Under the pieces are notes generated by a model, which was not told where the DNA came from, made no database searches, and was given only the letters and a program-made list of their open reading frames with translations. Positions 1-8,000 of a DNA stretch of 64,000 nucleotides are shown here, piece after piece. The stretch is from Thermomonospora echinospora. Lineage in GTDB: Bacteria; Actinomycetota; Actinomycetes; Streptosporangiales; Streptosporangiaceae. The stretch's first letter is position 1; each line of letters opens with the position of its first letter. Location of the stretch: the NCBI RefSeq assembly GCF_900108175.1, contig NZ_FNVO01000002.1:621051-685050 (forward strand). The letters are read 5' to 3'. Both the position numbers and the translations under genes were made by a program.

Positions 1-92
1 CGTGCAGACACATAAACACCTATTGCGCTTGACGCCAAGGTCGATACTCGGGTGAGGGGTCGGCTGCTCATGTGTCACCGGTAAGCTGCAAT

Positions 93-602
93 ATGAGCAC
101 GATCGGCATTGTCGCGGGATTCGGGGCCGGCTCAGCCGCCGCCATCGGAGCGGCGCTACTTCTACGCCGCCGCAGAATTATCATTCAGGTGCGCGGCGAA
201 AGCATGTATCCGGCACTTCGGCACGGGGATCGGCTACTGGTCCGTCCGTGCGAGGCCGCGGAGGTGTCGGTCGGGGACATCGTCGTCATCGAGTCGCCGG
301 GCCGGGATCTCTCCTGGACCACGCCACCCGCCACGCGCTGGACCCGTGACCGCCGATGGCTTGTCAAAAGGGTCGTCGCCGTTCCCGGCGACCGGCGACC
401 GGATGTGCTGCCCGCTGTGACCAGGGTCCCCGAAGTCGTGGCTCCGAAGACGCTGATCGTACTGAGCGACAACGGCGGGCTCGACTCTCGCGTCTTCGGG
501 CCGATCCCCTTCGAGCGGTTGTTCGGCGTCGCCGTCCGCAGGATGTTCGACGAGCGTGGCGGCGGACGAGAGGCGATTCGGCGCGATGCCCCTTCACCGT
601 GA
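93..602 (+). CDS. S26-family signal peptidase-like serine protease
   Basis: A 169-residue protein with one N-terminal membrane segment (about residues 5-24, followed by an Arg-rich stop), so the catalytic part is probably held at the membrane. The S26 box is visible: GESMYPAL carries the predicted nucleophile Ser37, and WLVKRVVAVPGD carries the predicted general base Lys92. A late DSRVFGPI box matches the conserved C-terminal S26 motif. ATG at 93 is preferred because it opens directly on the membrane segment; a GTG at 72 in the same frame would add seven residues. It is shorter than LepB and resembles the small S26 enzymes found singly in actinobacteria. The substrate is unknown, and the following genes are decayed and give no hint. 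Confidence 0.8.
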   Translation: MSTIGIVAGFGAGSAAAIGAALLLRRRRIIIQVRGESMYPALRHGDRLLVRPCEAAEVSVGDIVVIESPGRDLSWTTPPATRWTRDRRWLVKRVVAVPGDRRPDVLPAVTRVPEVVAPKTLIVLSDNGGLDSRVFGPIPFERLFGVAVRRMFDERGGGREAIRRDAPSP

Positions 603-627
603 TCGGGAGCCGGGTGCGTCACCTCCA

Positions 628-792
628 TGCACGGCACCGGCCTTCGCGCAATACCGCGACGGGACGGCGTTCGGCCTGGTCGTCATGGATCTCCGCGACG
701 GCCTGATCGCGAGCACGACGACCTACCTCGATCCGTCCCTGTTCTCGTTGTTCCGACTGCCGATGACTCCGGAGCCGCCGCCCCGTATGTAG
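628..792 (+). pseudogene. Remnant of ECF sigma-factor C-terminal (SnoaL-like) domain
   Basis: The frame reads APAFAQYRDG, then FGLVVMDLRDG, then YLDPSLFSLFRLP before stopping. This is the usual ending of long ECF sigma factors that carry a C-terminal NTF2/SnoaL-like domain (SigX5/SigJ-like groups), where the last strand is followed by a DP-LF-FGLP box. The sigma2 and sigma4 DNA-binding regions, normally about 250 residues upstream, are absent; the upstream DNA is occupied by the S26 peptidase gene. I therefore read it as a 3' remnant left by a deletion. A small standalone protein is possible but has no convincing start or ribosome site. The assignment rests on family memory of the motif. Confidence 0.45.
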
Positions 793-796
793 TTGC

Positions 797-1258
797 ATGA
801 CCGACATCGTTCCCATGTGGCATGACAAGCGCGGCGCGGGCGACCCGGTGGTGCTCCTACACGGCGGGCTGACCGACGGCCGCTGTTTCACCGGCAACCT
901 CGACGGCCTCGCCGGCACGTTCACGATCTACCTGCCCGACCGGCGCGGCCACGGCCGTACACCCGACGTCCCCGGCCCCATCACCATCGACCTCATGGCG
1001 CGGGACACGGTCGCGTTCCTGGAGGGGGTGGTCGGCGGCCCGGCCCGGCTGGTGGGCTACAGCGCCGGCGGTACGGTGGCGCTCTACCGGGCCCTGCCCA
1101 ACGCCGAGCTGGCCGTACTGCCGAACCCCAGCCACCTGCTGTTGATGGAGCACGCCGAAACGGCTCGGACCATGGTGCGGACGTTCCTGACAACGGACGC
1201 CGCACCGACATACATGCCCATCGCCCGCGCCCGCCAAGGCGCCCCCAACGCAAGGTAG
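797..1258 (+). pseudogene. Alpha/beta hydrolase with internal in-frame deletion
   Basis: The N-terminal half is a normal alpha/beta hydrolase: oxyanion HGG at residues 22-24, PDRRGHG at about 48-53 and the nucleophile elbow GYSAGG with Ser89. Immediately after Leu96 the sequence jumps to YRALPNAELAVLPNPSH, which in the family is the segment just before the catalytic His (here His113). About 110 residues that normally carry the cap domain and the catalytic Asp are missing, giving 153 residues instead of about 260-280. The frame is open but the triad is incomplete, so I call it a non-functional deletion derivative. It starts 4 nt after the sigma-factor fragment, which suggests a former two-gene unit. 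Confidence 0.7.
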
Positions 1259-1274
1259 GCACCGGGGACGCAGA

Positions 1275-1304
1275 ACGGCCCGACCGGTACTCCGGTCGGG
1301 CCGT
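1275..1304 (-). terminator. Terminator of ssrA
   Basis: A perfect 13-bp GC-rich hairpin with a 4-nt loop lies just past the 3' end of the minus-strand tmRNA gene. There is only a weak T stretch after it, which is common in actinobacteria. It could also end transcription from the decayed hydrolase on the plus strand. Confidence 0.7.
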
Positions 1305-1319
1305 CACTTCTGACGCTCG

Positions 1320-1688
1320 TGGAGGTGGCGGGAATCGAACCCGCGTCCTTCGGTAATGAGTCAGGGCTTCTCCGGGCGCAGCCTGCTAGTCGTTTTCTCA
1401 GCCCCGGTGCTCACGCAGGCGTGTCACCGACGGGCTCAGTCGCTGTTAGTTGTTCCTGCTCACCCCGCGACCGGGTGGGCAGGTGGAGTCTCCTTACGAT
1501 GCCAGATCCCGGGCCGGAGACACTCCCGGGCTGACAGAGTCGCTACTCGCTCAGGCGGCGAGAGCGAACTCGGACTGCGGCTTATTGGCAGTTATTTGTT
1601 CGCGGTCACAGGATTAACGAGGTCGCAACCGCGGCCCTCGGCCCGCTTCCCCTGGCTCGATCGACCGAAGTCGAAGCCGGTCACCCCC
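1320..1688 (-). ncRNA. ssrA: tmRNA
   Basis: Read on the minus strand, the 5' end begins GGGGGTGACC and pairs with the 3' CACCTCC to form the 7-bp acceptor stem, followed by discriminator A; the CCA tail is not encoded. The T-arm (GGTTCGATTCCCGCC) is at the 3' end and the GGCTTCGACTTCG element at the 5' end. Between them is a tag reading frame that resumes on GCC and ends in TGA, encoding ANKPQSEFALAA, with the ALAA degron recognised by Clp proteases. About 369 nt is normal. tmRNA with SmpB rescues ribosomes stalled on mRNAs without a stop codon; smpB lies about 2.4 kb upstream in the same orientation. Confidence 0.96.
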
Positions 1689-1842
1689 ATGTGCACTTGT
1701 CAAGAACCCCGGACCCGCTCACGCGCGTCCATGACAAACCGTACCTCCACAACACCGCCGATGCCAACGGCATTCCCATCCCAGGGTCCGATCCTCAGGG
1801 CCTCCCCCGACGGCACCTTCTCAGACTTCGACACGACCGGCG

Positions 1843-1985
1843 CTCAAGACCACCCGCGAGCGGGCCCGCGCGGTCTGGACTGAGGAGCGGTGAAGATCGT
1901 GAGGAACGAGCGATCTTCACCGCGACGAGGGAAGACCGCGCGACCAAAGGCCCGCGAGCCGTCGCGGCGGAGCCGCGACCATGAA
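1843..1985 (+). repeat. Inverted dispersed repeat, copy 1 (nested hairpin element)
   Basis: The core at 1867-1942 is 76 bp and is identical, as its reverse complement, to 8040-8115. The core folds on itself: an outer 10-bp stem (1867-1876 with 1933-1942) encloses a 13-bp inner stem (1887-1899 with 1911-1923) around an 11-nt loop. Weaker similarity continues for 25-40 bp on each side, including a shared GC-rich flank. It carries no gene. It resembles a REP/MITE-like sequence rather than a terminator. It lies between ssrA and the PBP-like gene. Confidence 0.85.
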
Positions 1986-1988
1986 AAC

Positions 1989-2023
1989 GCCCCGGTGGGC
2001 GCGCTAGACGCACCCACCGGGGC
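1989..2023 (-). terminator. Intrinsic terminator of the ftsE-to-PBP operon
   Basis: An 11-bp perfect hairpin (1989-1999 with 2013-2023) is followed on the minus strand by GTTTTC, giving the T run expected of an intrinsic terminator. It lies about 190 nt past the stop of the minus-strand PBP-like gene. Confidence 0.7.
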
Positions 2024-2053
2024 TGACCGGCAGGGTCGGGCCGGTCCGGACGG

Positions 2054-2129
2054 CAGAGCCTCCCCCGAGACGAGGCTCTGGTCTCATCACGGCGACTGAG
2101 TCCGCAACCCCCCAAGCGGTGTCTCAGTC
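2054..2129. other. Two further strong hairpins downstream of the PBP-like gene
   Basis: A perfect 9-bp stem (2054-2062 with 2072-2080) is followed by a two-part stem (2094-2100 with 2123-2129, and 2102-2105 with 2116-2119). With the terminator at 1989 they make three stacked hairpins in 140 nt. They may be tandem terminators or 3' UTR structure of the operon mRNA. I see no gene between 1689 and 2216. Confidence 0.5.
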
Positions 2130-2216
2130 ACTTATGAAGACGAGCGGGAGGGCACGTTCGGTTGCGCCCCCCAGGTAAAGAGATAACAAAGCGGTAACGA
2201 TCAGGGGCAGGGTCCG

Positions 2217-4133
2217 CTAGCCGGTGAGGAACTTGGCCGCGACCTGCGCCGCGGAGACGTTGCCCTCGACGGCGATGGCGAACGCGATGTCGCCGCGGAA
2301 GCCGACGAACCACGAGACCGTCCGGGTCCTACCGCCCTCCTGGTACTGGACCGTGTCGACCACACCGTGCACCGGCACGGCGCCGGGCACCTTGGCCTCC
2401 CGGGCGGTCCCGGAGTGGACCCCGCGCTGCATCATGAGCCCCAGGTCACCGGCGGGGACGGCGGCCAGCGGCTGGGGCTGCACGGTCTGGCGGTCCTGCG
2501 GGGCGCGCAGCAGCAGCGGGGGGCGCCACAGACCACTGCTGACCGCCCCGGCCGTCAGCGCCATGCCCAGCGGGCTGGCCAGCACCTTGCCCCGCCCGAT
2601 CACGGCCTCGGCCTTCTCCCCGTCGTTGGCCGGCATCGGAACGCTGCCGGAGAAGGCGGGCACCGACAGCTGCCAGTCCTTGCCGAACCCGAACCTGGCG
2701 GCCTCCCGCACCAGGGTGGCGCCGTCGATGCGGGTGCTCAGCGAGGCCAGCGTGGTCGCGCAGGTGTAGCCGAAGTGGTACTGGAAGGTGTTGTCGGCGC
2801 GGGCCCCGCCGCGGTTGGTGAACTGCCGGCCGCCGACCGTGGCGGTGGCCGGGCACTCGGTCTTGTCCTTCTCGCTCATGCCGCTCTGCAGCAGCGCCTC
2901 GGCCGACACGATCCCGAAGGTGAAGCCGGGCGGGTAGCGGCCCTCCATGGCCCGGTTCTGGCCGGCGGTGCGGTGGTTGGCCACCGCCAGCACCTCGCCG
3001 TTCTTGGCGCGGACGACCGCCATCGAGGCCGGCACCGGCAGCGCGGACAGCGCCCGCTCGGCCCGGATCTGCTGCCGGACGTCCAGCGAGGTGCTGACCG
3101 TCTGCGGCGCCTGGCCGCCCCATTCGGCCAGCACCTCGCGGTGCTGGCCGTTCGGGTCGACGGCCACCACCTTGACCGTGGGGGTTCCGGCCAGCCAGCG
3201 CTGGTGCAGCAGCTGGATGCCGCTGACGCCGATGGTGTCGCCCGGCTGGTAGGGGGCGCCGACCCGCTGGAGGCGATCGTCGGTGGCCGGGCCGAGGCTG
3301 CCGACCAGCTCCGGTGCCCAGGTCGGCATGATCGGCGCGGTGACCGTCTTGACCTGCAGCCCCTGGATCCGCTGCAGCCGGAACGCCAGCCCGGCGTGCT
3401 CGGCGCGGTTCAGCGTGACCAGCGGCAGGAACGTGGTGGGCGGGGCCGACCGCACCCGGCCCAGCAGTCGCTCGGCGTCCAGCCGGCGGCCGTTGGAGGC
3501 GGTGGCCTCCACCAGCTGGGTGATGGTGCGCTGCGGGTCGCGCAACTGCCCCGGATAGACGCCGACCAGGTCGGCGGGGACCTTGCTCAGCAGCGACGTG
3601 CCGCGGGTGTCCTGCACGTCACCGCGTGGCTGGGTCTCGGTCACCACCGCCAGCCGCTGGCCGGCGCGCAGGTTCGGGTGGATCAGCGAGGGGCTCCAGA
3701 CCACCTTCCACTTGCCGCCGACCCGCTTGAGGTGCATCTGACCGGGATAGCTGAACGGCTCGCCGTTCTCCCCCAGGTCGATCTTGACCGAGAAGCGGGC
3801 CTCGGCCTGGTCGCCCTTGCGCACGATGGCCTTGGGCTTGTCCTCGCCGGGCGCGGTGGGCAGGCCCAGGGCCAGCCTCATGGAGGCGGCGTCGAGCTGG
3901 TCGCGGACCTGGGCCAGCGCGGTGGCCACCACCTTCTGGTCGGCGCCCACCGTCTTGCGGGCGGCCGCCTCGTAGTTGCCCACCTGCCAGGCGACCAGGA
4001 AGTCCCGCATGGCCGGCATCGCCGACGTCTCGGCGAAGCAGGCCGAGGTGGTGCCGGCGACCAGGGCTCCACAGGCCGCCACCGAGATCACCCGGCGGGC
4101 ACGGCCGCCGGACCCCGTGCGTGCGAGCCCCAT
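2217..4133 (-). CDS. PBP2a-like protein with degenerate transpeptidase motifs
   Basis: 638 residues: a signal sequence ending at about Cys32 (a weak lipobox, TTSAC), an NTF2-like domain at about 40-150 as in MecA-type class B PBPs, a PBP dimerisation-type middle domain at about 155-330, and a transpeptidase fold at about 350-638. In active enzymes the fold carries SxxK, SxN and KTG. Here the equivalent positions read F404-T-F-G407 in PPGFTFGIVSA, T457-C-A459, and V591-V-D593, so the nucleophile Ser, the base Lys and the KTG triad are all missing. I infer a catalytically dead, possibly scaffold or sensor, PBP homologue. The gene starts 2 nt after smpB in the ftsE-ftsX-peptidase-smpB operon. 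The frame is intact and codon use is normal, so it is not a decayed gene. Confidence 0.85.
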   Translation of the reverse strand: MGLARTGSGGRARRVISVAACGALVAGTTSACFAETSAMPAMRDFLVAWQVGNYEAAARKTVGADQKVVATALAQVRDQLDAASMRLALGLPTAPGEDKPKAIVRKGDQAEARFSVKIDLGENGEPFSYPGQMHLKRVGGKWKVVWSPSLIHPNLRAGQRLAVVTETQPRGDVQDTRGTSLLSKVPADLVGVYPGQLRDPQRTITQLVEATASNGRRLDAERLLGRVRSAPPTTFLPLVTLNRAEHAGLAFRLQRIQGLQVKTVTAPIMPTWAPELVGSLGPATDDRLQRVGAPYQPGDTIGVSGIQLLHQRWLAGTPTVKVVAVDPNGQHREVLAEWGGQAPQTVSTSLDVRQQIRAERALSALPVPASMAVVRAKNGEVLAVANHRTAGQNRAMEGRYPPGFTFGIVSAEALLQSGMSEKDKTECPATATVGGRQFTNRGGARADNTFQYHFGYTCATTLASLSTRIDGATLVREAARFGFGKDWQLSVPAFSGSVPMPANDGEKAEAVIGRGKVLASPLGMALTAGAVSSGLWRPPLLLRAPQDRQTVQPQPLAAVPAGDLGLMMQRGVHSGTAREAKVPGAVPVHGVVDTVQYQEGGRTRTVSWFVGFRGDIAFAIAVEGNVSAAQVAAKFLTG

Positions 4134-4135
4134 GC

Positions 4136-4624
4136 TCAGCCCCTGCCGCCGGTCCGGGCCCGCAGCCGGGCCGAACGCGCTCTTTCCATCTCCCGCCCGG
4201 CTTCCCGTTTCGCGATCGCCTGACGCTTGTCGTAGCTCTTCTTACCACGGGCCAGGGCTATCTCGACCTTGGCCTTGCCGTCCCTGAAGTACAGCGACAG
4301 CGGGACGATCGTCACCCCGGGCTCCTTGGTCTTGACGATGATCTTCTGGATCTCCCGCCGGTGCAGCAGCAGCTTGCGCGGCCGCCGCGGCGCGTGGTTG
4401 GTCCAGGTGCCCTGCAGGTACTCGGGGATGTGCACGCCCTCCAGCCAGACCTCGCCGTCCTTGACCCGCGCGTACCCGTCGGCCAGCGAGGCCCGGCCGG
4501 CGCGCAGCGCCTTGACCTCGGTGCCGGTCAGCACCAGGCCGGCCTCCCAGGTGTCGTCGAGGTGGTAGTCGTAGCGGGCCCGCTTGTTCTGGGCGACCAG
4601 CTTGCGACCTGTCTCACGTGGCAC
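4136..4624 (-). CDS. smpB: SsrA-binding protein SmpB
   Basis: 162 residues, a normal length. It opens with [13 protein letters not shown] and contains [21 protein letters not shown], split by the OB-fold strands typical of SmpB. The basic C-terminal tail (KKSYDKRQ, then an Arg-rich end) normally inserts into the mRNA channel during trans-translation. It binds tmRNA, encoded downstream in the same direction. It lies 36 nt after the S41 peptidase and 2 nt before the PBP-like gene, so it should be co-transcribed with both. Confidence 0.97.
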   Translation of the reverse strand: MPRETGRKLVAQNKRARYDYHLDDTWEAGLVLTGTEVKALRAGRASLADGYARVKDGEVWLEGVHIPEYLQGTWTNHAPRRPRKLLLHRREIQKIIVKTKEPGVTIVPLSLYFRDGKAKVEIALARGKKSYDKRQAIAKREAGREMERARSARLRARTGGRG

Positions 4625-4660
4625 GAAATCAGCCTCAGTTCTTCTTGCGGGCGGTACGGG

Positions 4661-5872
4661 TCAGCCTCGGTCCTTGGTCGGCGCGGCGGCCACCAGTCCG
4701 CGCAGCACCGTGTCCGCGCGTCTGACGGCCTCCTCCGGCGGGTGGTCGGCCGAGACCGTCACGTCGGGGTCGATCCCGGCCCCGTCGAGGTCGCGGCCGC
4801 TCGGCGTGCGGTAGCGCCCCACGGTCAGCTCGATCACCGAGCCGTCGCGCAGCCGGACCGGTTCCTGCACCGATCCCTTCCCATACGTACGCGATCCTAT
4901 GATCACCGCGCGGTCCCGGTCGCGCAGGGATCCGGCGACCACCTCGGCGGCGCTGGCCGTACCGGCGTCCACCAGCACCACCAGCGGGGTGCGCCCGTCC
5001 CCCGGCGCGGTGACCTGCAGCTCGCGGGGCGGCGCGCCACGCCGCTCATAGGTGACGACCGTCCCGTCGGTCAGCAGCGCCGAAGACGTCTCGACCGCCT
5101 CGTCCAGCAGCCCGCCGGGATTGCCGCGCAGATCCAGTATCAGGCCACCGCGGTGTCGGTCGGCCTGCCGGCCGACGGCGTCGCGCACCTGCCGCCCCAC
5201 GCCCCGGGTGAACGCCGAGACCCGGATCAGCTGAACGTCGCCGGGCCGCTGCTGCACGGTCACGTCGCCGGTCCGCACGGTGGCACGTACCAGCCGGAAC
5301 CGGTGCTCGGCGCTCCCCCTGCGGACGGTCAGCGTCACGGCGGAGCCGGGACCGCCGCGCAGCGCGGCCGCCACCCTGCCCACCGTCCAGCCGTCGACCG
5401 GGCGGTCACCGACCCGGGCGACGACGTCACCGACCCGGACCCCGGCCCGTTCGGCGGCCGACCCCGGCTGCACGCTGGCCACCCGGACCGGCCCGGGGCC
5501 GCCGGCCGGGTCCTCCTCGACGCCGAGCCACAGCCCGACGCCGCTGTAGCGGCCGTTCAGGCGGCCCCGCTCGTCGTCGTACTCCTGGGCGGTGTAGTAG
5601 CGGGCCCAGCGGTCGCCGAGCCGGCGCAGCATGCCGTCCACCGCGGCGCGTTGCAGGTCGGCCCGGCCGACCGGCAGCGCGGACTCGCGGGCGATCCGCC
5701 CGGCCGCCTCGTCCAGCGGCCCCGGCCGGGACGGCTCGGCGGACGGCGGGGCGCCGGCACCGGTCGCCACCCCCGCACCGTAGGCGCACACGACCACGAG
5801 GACCAGCGCCGCGCCACGGGTCAATCCGCCGGCGGTCAGGCCTCGGGGTACACGACCGGTGAGCCGGAGCAT
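4661..5872 (-). CDS. S41-family C-terminal processing peptidase (CtpA-like)
   Basis: 403 residues with an N-terminal signal anchor at about 18-40, a PDZ domain at about 110-190 (SVQPGSAAERAGVRVGD) and the S41 core at about 200-370. The catalytic pair is visible: Ser307 in GTASAAEV and Lys332 in YGKGSVQ; RGNPGG is the family's core box. It should be an extracytoplasmic protease attached to the membrane. It sits 27 nt after ftsX and 36 nt before smpB. A peptidase of this type between ftsX and smpB is, as I recall, common in related actinobacteria. The substrate is unknown; a link to the FtsEX-controlled wall hydrolase system is only suggested by position. Confidence 0.92.
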   Translation of the reverse strand: MLRLTGRVPRGLTAGGLTRGAALVLVVVCAYGAGVATGAGAPPSAEPSRPGPLDEAAGRIARESALPVGRADLQRAAVDGMLRRLGDRWARYYTAQEYDDERGRLNGRYSGVGLWLGVEEDPAGGPGPVRVASVQPGSAAERAGVRVGDVVARVGDRPVDGWTVGRVAAALRGGPGSAVTLTVRRGSAEHRFRLVRATVRTGDVTVQQRPGDVQLIRVSAFTRGVGRQVRDAVGRQADRHRGGLILDLRGNPGGLLDEAVETSSALLTDGTVVTYERRGAPPRELQVTAPGDGRTPLVVLVDAGTASAAEVVAGSLRDRDRAVIIGSRTYGKGSVQEPVRLRDGSVIELTVGRYRTPSGRDLDGAGIDPDVTVSADHPPEEAVRRADTVLRGLVAAAPTKDRG

Positions 5873-5899
5873 GGCAACGAGTGTAGGGCGGGTCCCGAC

Positions 5900-6805
5900 T
5901 CAGATCCGCAGGTATCGGCGCAGGCTCAGGAAGGAGGCGGCGGCGCACAGCAGCACGCCGACGCAGATCGAGAACACGATCACGCCGAACACCGAGCCCC
6001 AGCCGAGCTGGCTGGTGAACTGCAGCGACTCCTGCAGCTGGTCGATCAGCACGACCTTGCTGCCGACCAGCAGGATGGCCGCGAAGCCGCCGCCGATCAG
6101 CCCGGCGATCGCACCCTCCAGGATGAACGGCAGCTGGATGTACAGGTTGGAGGCGCCGACCAGCCGCATGATGCCGGTTTCACGTCTGCGGTTGAACGCC
6201 GACAGCCGGACCGTGTTGGCCACCAGCAGCACCGCCGCGACCACCTGGATCACCGCGATCATGATGGCCGCCCACTGCAGGCCGTTGAGGATCTTGAAGA
6301 AGCGGTCCAGGATCTCCTTCTCGTTGACCACCTGGTCCACGCCCGCCCGGTTCGCCAGCAGCTTGGTGACCTCCTCGAACTTCTCCGGGTCCTTGAGCCG
6401 GACGCGGAAGGAGTCGGGGATGTCGCCGACCTTGGTGCTGTTCACGAAGCCGGGGCTGTTGGAGAAGCTCTCCTTGAACCGCTCGAACGCCTCTTCCTTG
6501 CTCTCGTACTTGACCTCCTTCACCACCGACAGGCCCTTGAGATCGTTCTGGATCTCCTGCTTCTGCTGCTCGGTGACGTCGGTCTTGTTGCAGTTGGCGT
6601 TGGAGCTCGTCTTCGCGCACAAGAAGATCGAGACCTCGATGCGGTCGTGCCAGTAGCTCTTGGAGCTGTCGACCTGGAGCTTGATGAGCAGGCCGGTGCC
6701 CAACAGCGCCATGGCGATCGCCACGGTGATGACCAGGGAGATGGTCATCGTCAGGTTCCGGCGGAGACCGATCCAGATCTCCTGGAGAACGAACTGTGCG
6801 CGCAT
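5900..6805 (-). CDS. ftsX: Cell-division ABC transporter permease FtsX
   Basis: 301 residues with the FtsX layout: a first membrane helix at about 20-42, an extracytoplasmic domain at about 45-170, then three membrane helices (about 175-200, 225-250 and 270-295). FtsX with FtsE does not transport but relays ATP state to peptidoglycan hydrolases (RipC in mycobacteria). Two cysteines in the extracytoplasmic domain, at FLCAKT and NANCNK, lie close enough to form a disulfide. It starts 63 nt after ftsE and should be co-transcribed with it. Confidence 0.96.
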   Translation of the reverse strand: MRAQFVLQEIWIGLRRNLTMTISLVITVAIAMALLGTGLLIKLQVDSSKSYWHDRIEVSIFLCAKTSSNANCNKTDVTEQQKQEIQNDLKGLSVVKEVKYESKEEAFERFKESFSNSPGFVNSTKVGDIPDSFRVRLKDPEKFEEVTKLLANRAGVDQVVNEKEILDRFFKILNGLQWAAIMIAVIQVVAAVLLVANTVRLSAFNRRRETGIMRLVGASNLYIQLPFILEGAIAGLIGGGFAAILLVGSKVVLIDQLQESLQFTSQLGWGSVFGVIVFSICVGVLLCAAASFLSLRRYLRI

Positions 6806-6868
6806 GCCTCGCTGTCCTTGGTCGACCTCGCCTGCCGGGGATCCGGGCCGGGCTCGGTGCAGGCTGTG

Positions 6869-7558
6869 TCAGTACGCCTGGCCGTACACGCCGCGTGACT
6901 GGTCCCGGACGACCCGGCCGTCCTCCAGTTCGACGACGCGCTTACGGAAGGCGTCGACGATCGCGGCGTCATGGGTGGCCATGACGACGGTGGTGCCGGT
7001 CCGGTTGATGCGGTCCAGCACCTTCATGATGCCGATCGAGGTGGCCGGGTCGATGTTCCCGGTGGGCTCGTCGGCGAGCAGGATCATCGGTCGGTTGACG
7101 AAGGCCCGGGCGATGGCGACACGCTGCTGCTCGCCGCCGGACAGTTCGTCGGGCATCCGGTGCGCCTTGCCCTCCAGGCCCACGAGATCGATGACCTCCG
7201 GCACCACCTTGGCGATGAACCGCCGCGGCTTGCCGATCACCTCCAGCGCGAAGGCGACATTCTCGAAGACGTTCTTGTTGGGCAGCAACCGGAAGTCCTG
7301 GAAGACGCAGCCGATCCGGCGGCGAAGGTGCGGCACCTTCCAGTTGGTGAGCCGGTTGAGGTCCTTGCCGGCCACATGGACGTGCCCCTGCGACGGCCGC
7401 TCCTCCTTGAGGACCAGGCGCAGGAACGTCGACTTGCCCGAACCCGAGGGACCGACCAGGAACAGGAACTCGCCCTTCTCGATGGCGACGTTCACGTGCT
7501 GGAGGGCCGGCCGGTTCTGGTTCGGGTAGACCTTGGTGACGTTGTCGAAGTGGATCAC
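6869..7558 (-). CDS. ftsE: Cell-division ATP-binding protein FtsE
   Basis: About 229 residues. Walker A is GPSGSGKST, the ABC signature is [14 protein letters not shown] and Walker B is [10 protein letters not shown], with the H-loop at ATHD. The GTG at 7558 is preferred because it gives the family's normal start, (M)[13 protein letters not shown]; the frame can be read 17 codons further upstream but that extension has no family counterpart. It heads the operon with ftsX, the S41 peptidase, smpB and the PBP-like gene. It supplies the ATPase for the FtsEX complex at the septum. Confidence 0.96.
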   Translation of the reverse strand: MIHFDNVTKVYPNQNRPALQHVNVAIEKGEFLFLVGPSGSGKSTFLRLVLKEERPSQGHVHVAGKDLNRLTNWKVPHLRRRIGCVFQDFRLLPNKNVFENVAFALEVIGKPRRFIAKVVPEVIDLVGLEGKAHRMPDELSGGEQQRVAIARAFVNRPMILLADEPTGNIDPATSIGIMKVLDRINRTGTTVVMATHDAAIVDAFRKRVVELEDGRVVRDQSRGVYGQAY

Positions 7559-7817
7559 GGCTGCATCACGGCTCGTCAGTCTAGAGGCTGGGAACGGCTC
7601 CTTGGCCACCCCCGAGGGGTTCCGCGCTTCAGGACGCGGGCACTCCGGGATAGCAGCCCGGTTGACCTGGGAGCAGTCTAGGGGGAACAGTCAAGCGTCC
7701 CGGTCCACTCGCGGCGTCTCCATGGTTTCGATGCTCATGGACCGGCTATGGCGACCATACAAGGCAGTTAGGCTGGATGTTGGCGAAAGAGGCCATTTAC
7801 CCCAGGGAGGTCGCGAG

Positions 7818-8000
7818 ATGAGCTGCGATCATCTGATCTGTGCTCGCTGCTCGCACCCGGTCAGCGAGGGCCGCTGCCCCAGCTGCCGGGCGGCCCGCGA
7901 CGAGTTCCACCGCCACGGGCCGGTGGTGCCGCCCGCGGTGATCCTGGCCGCCCTGGTCCTGCTGTTCGCCCTGGCGCTGGCCCTGCACCACGCGTACTGA
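7818..8000 (+). CDS. Small zinc-ribbon membrane protein
   Basis: 60 residues. The N-terminal part has two CxxC knuckles (CARC and CPSC, about residues 8-23), a likely zinc site; the C-terminal half is one hydrophobic helix (about 38-57). GGAGG lies 7 nt before the ATG, so it is likely translated. It diverges from ftsE. I recall similar tiny Cys-rich proteins beside ftsE/prfB in other actinobacteria, but no function is known to me. A cytoplasmic zinc knuckle tethered to the membrane is the simplest reading. Confidence 0.75.
   Translation: MSCDHLICARCSHPVSEGRCPSCRAARDEFHRHGPVVPPAVILAALVLLFALALALHHAY

Noticed and set aside
1321-1348. A tRNA gene suggested by the T-arm sequence
   Set aside because: The T-arm belongs to the tmRNA; there is no anticodon arm, and the acceptor stem pairs with sequence about 350 nt away.
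4121-6898. A 925-codon open frame on the plus strand opposite smpB, the S41 peptidase and ftsX
   Set aside because: It is a shadow: high G+C removes stop codons opposite real genes. The minus-strand genes have clear family motifs and this frame has none. The same applies to long frames opposite glutamate dehydrogenase, secA, lpqB and mtrB.
7559-7609. N-terminal extension of FtsE from an upstream ATG
   Set aside because: The extra 17 residues have no family counterpart, and the internal GTG gives the standard FtsE start.
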